Origin: Axinella damicornis
Lineage: Eukaryota > Porifera > Demospongiae > Axinellida > Axinellidae
Direction of reading: 5' to 3'
Assembly (NCBI GenBank): GCA_963931865.1
Contig: OZ007508.1
Location: 14,010,781-14,074,780, forward strand
Length of the DNA stretch: 64,000 bases
Below the pieces are notes generated by a model that was not told the DNA's origin, did not search any database, and saw only the letters and a program-made list of their open reading frames with translations. This document shows, one piece after another, positions 63,985 to 64,000 of the stretch. The translations under genes and the position numbers were made by a program. Each line of letters opens with the position of its first letter. Within the stretch, counting starts at the first letter, position 1.

Positions 63985-64000
63985 TACCGTATGGCCGGAA
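63985..64000. mobile_element. Start of another CCGTATGGCCGG-type element, cut by window end
   Basis: The last 16 bases (TACCGTATGGCCGGAA) match the end of the TA-flanked element at 43520-44106. Confidence 0.5.

Noticed and set aside
1..64000. CRISPR arrays, rRNA or tRNA genes, bacterial operons
   Set aside because: Direct repeats seen are minisatellites or iterons without spacer structure. No cloverleaf with intact A/B boxes or rRNA core was noticed, though a tRNAscan run would be decisive.

Overview
The window looks like nuclear DNA of an early-branching animal, most likely a demosponge. Three related receptor tyrosine kinase (RTK) genes lie in tandem on the minus strand, each with an intronless exon for transmembrane segment, juxtamembrane region and kinase. 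That plan (Ig domains, Ser/Thr/Pro stalk, TM, kinase encoded without introns) matches RTKs described from the sponge Geodia. An Amphimedon-like sponge is my best guess, but the species cannot be proved from the sequence. There are no rRNA genes, tRNAs, CRISPR arrays or bacterial-style operons that I can support.

Layout, left to right: 1-10.3 kb is intergenic, with a TA-flanked element encoding an AT-hook peptide, a nest of terminal-inverted-repeat (TIR) elements at 3.2-5.9 kb that carries two RecQ-helicase fragments, and a decayed kinase relic at 9.45-9.67 kb. RTK gene 1 runs from 21885 down to 10353 (5 exons, 970 aa). An intergenic stretch of about 10 kb follows; its first 2.2 kb nearly repeats the first 2.2 kb of the window, and it also holds a Penelope/hammerhead-like foldback and a 9-bp-TSD element. 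RTK gene 2 runs from 45181 to 31936 (5 exons, 989 aa). An intergenic stretch of about 6.6 kb holds interspersed repeats and a minisatellite. RTK gene 3 runs from 62866 to 51814; three coding exons are visible and the signal-peptide exon is not in the window. The end of the window has a TTAA-flanked element and the first bases of another TA-type element.

The predicted receptors have a signal peptide, a beta-sandwich module that looks like the membrane-proximal discoidin-like (DS-like) domain of DDR receptors, an Ig domain, a second V-type Ig domain (genes 1 and 2 only), a TM helix, a Tyr/Pro-rich juxtamembrane region and a DDR-type kinase. Every intron is phase 1, so exons can be gained or lost without breaking the frame; gene 3 appears to have lost the V-Ig exon. 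The inferred exon lengths sum to exact codon multiples for genes 1 and 2, and for gene 3 once one base from the missing exon is added.

Most of the remaining sequence is non-autonomous DNA transposons and their nested insertions. Because genes 1 and 2 sit in a segmental duplication, several insertions can be ordered in time by comparison with the empty paralogous site.
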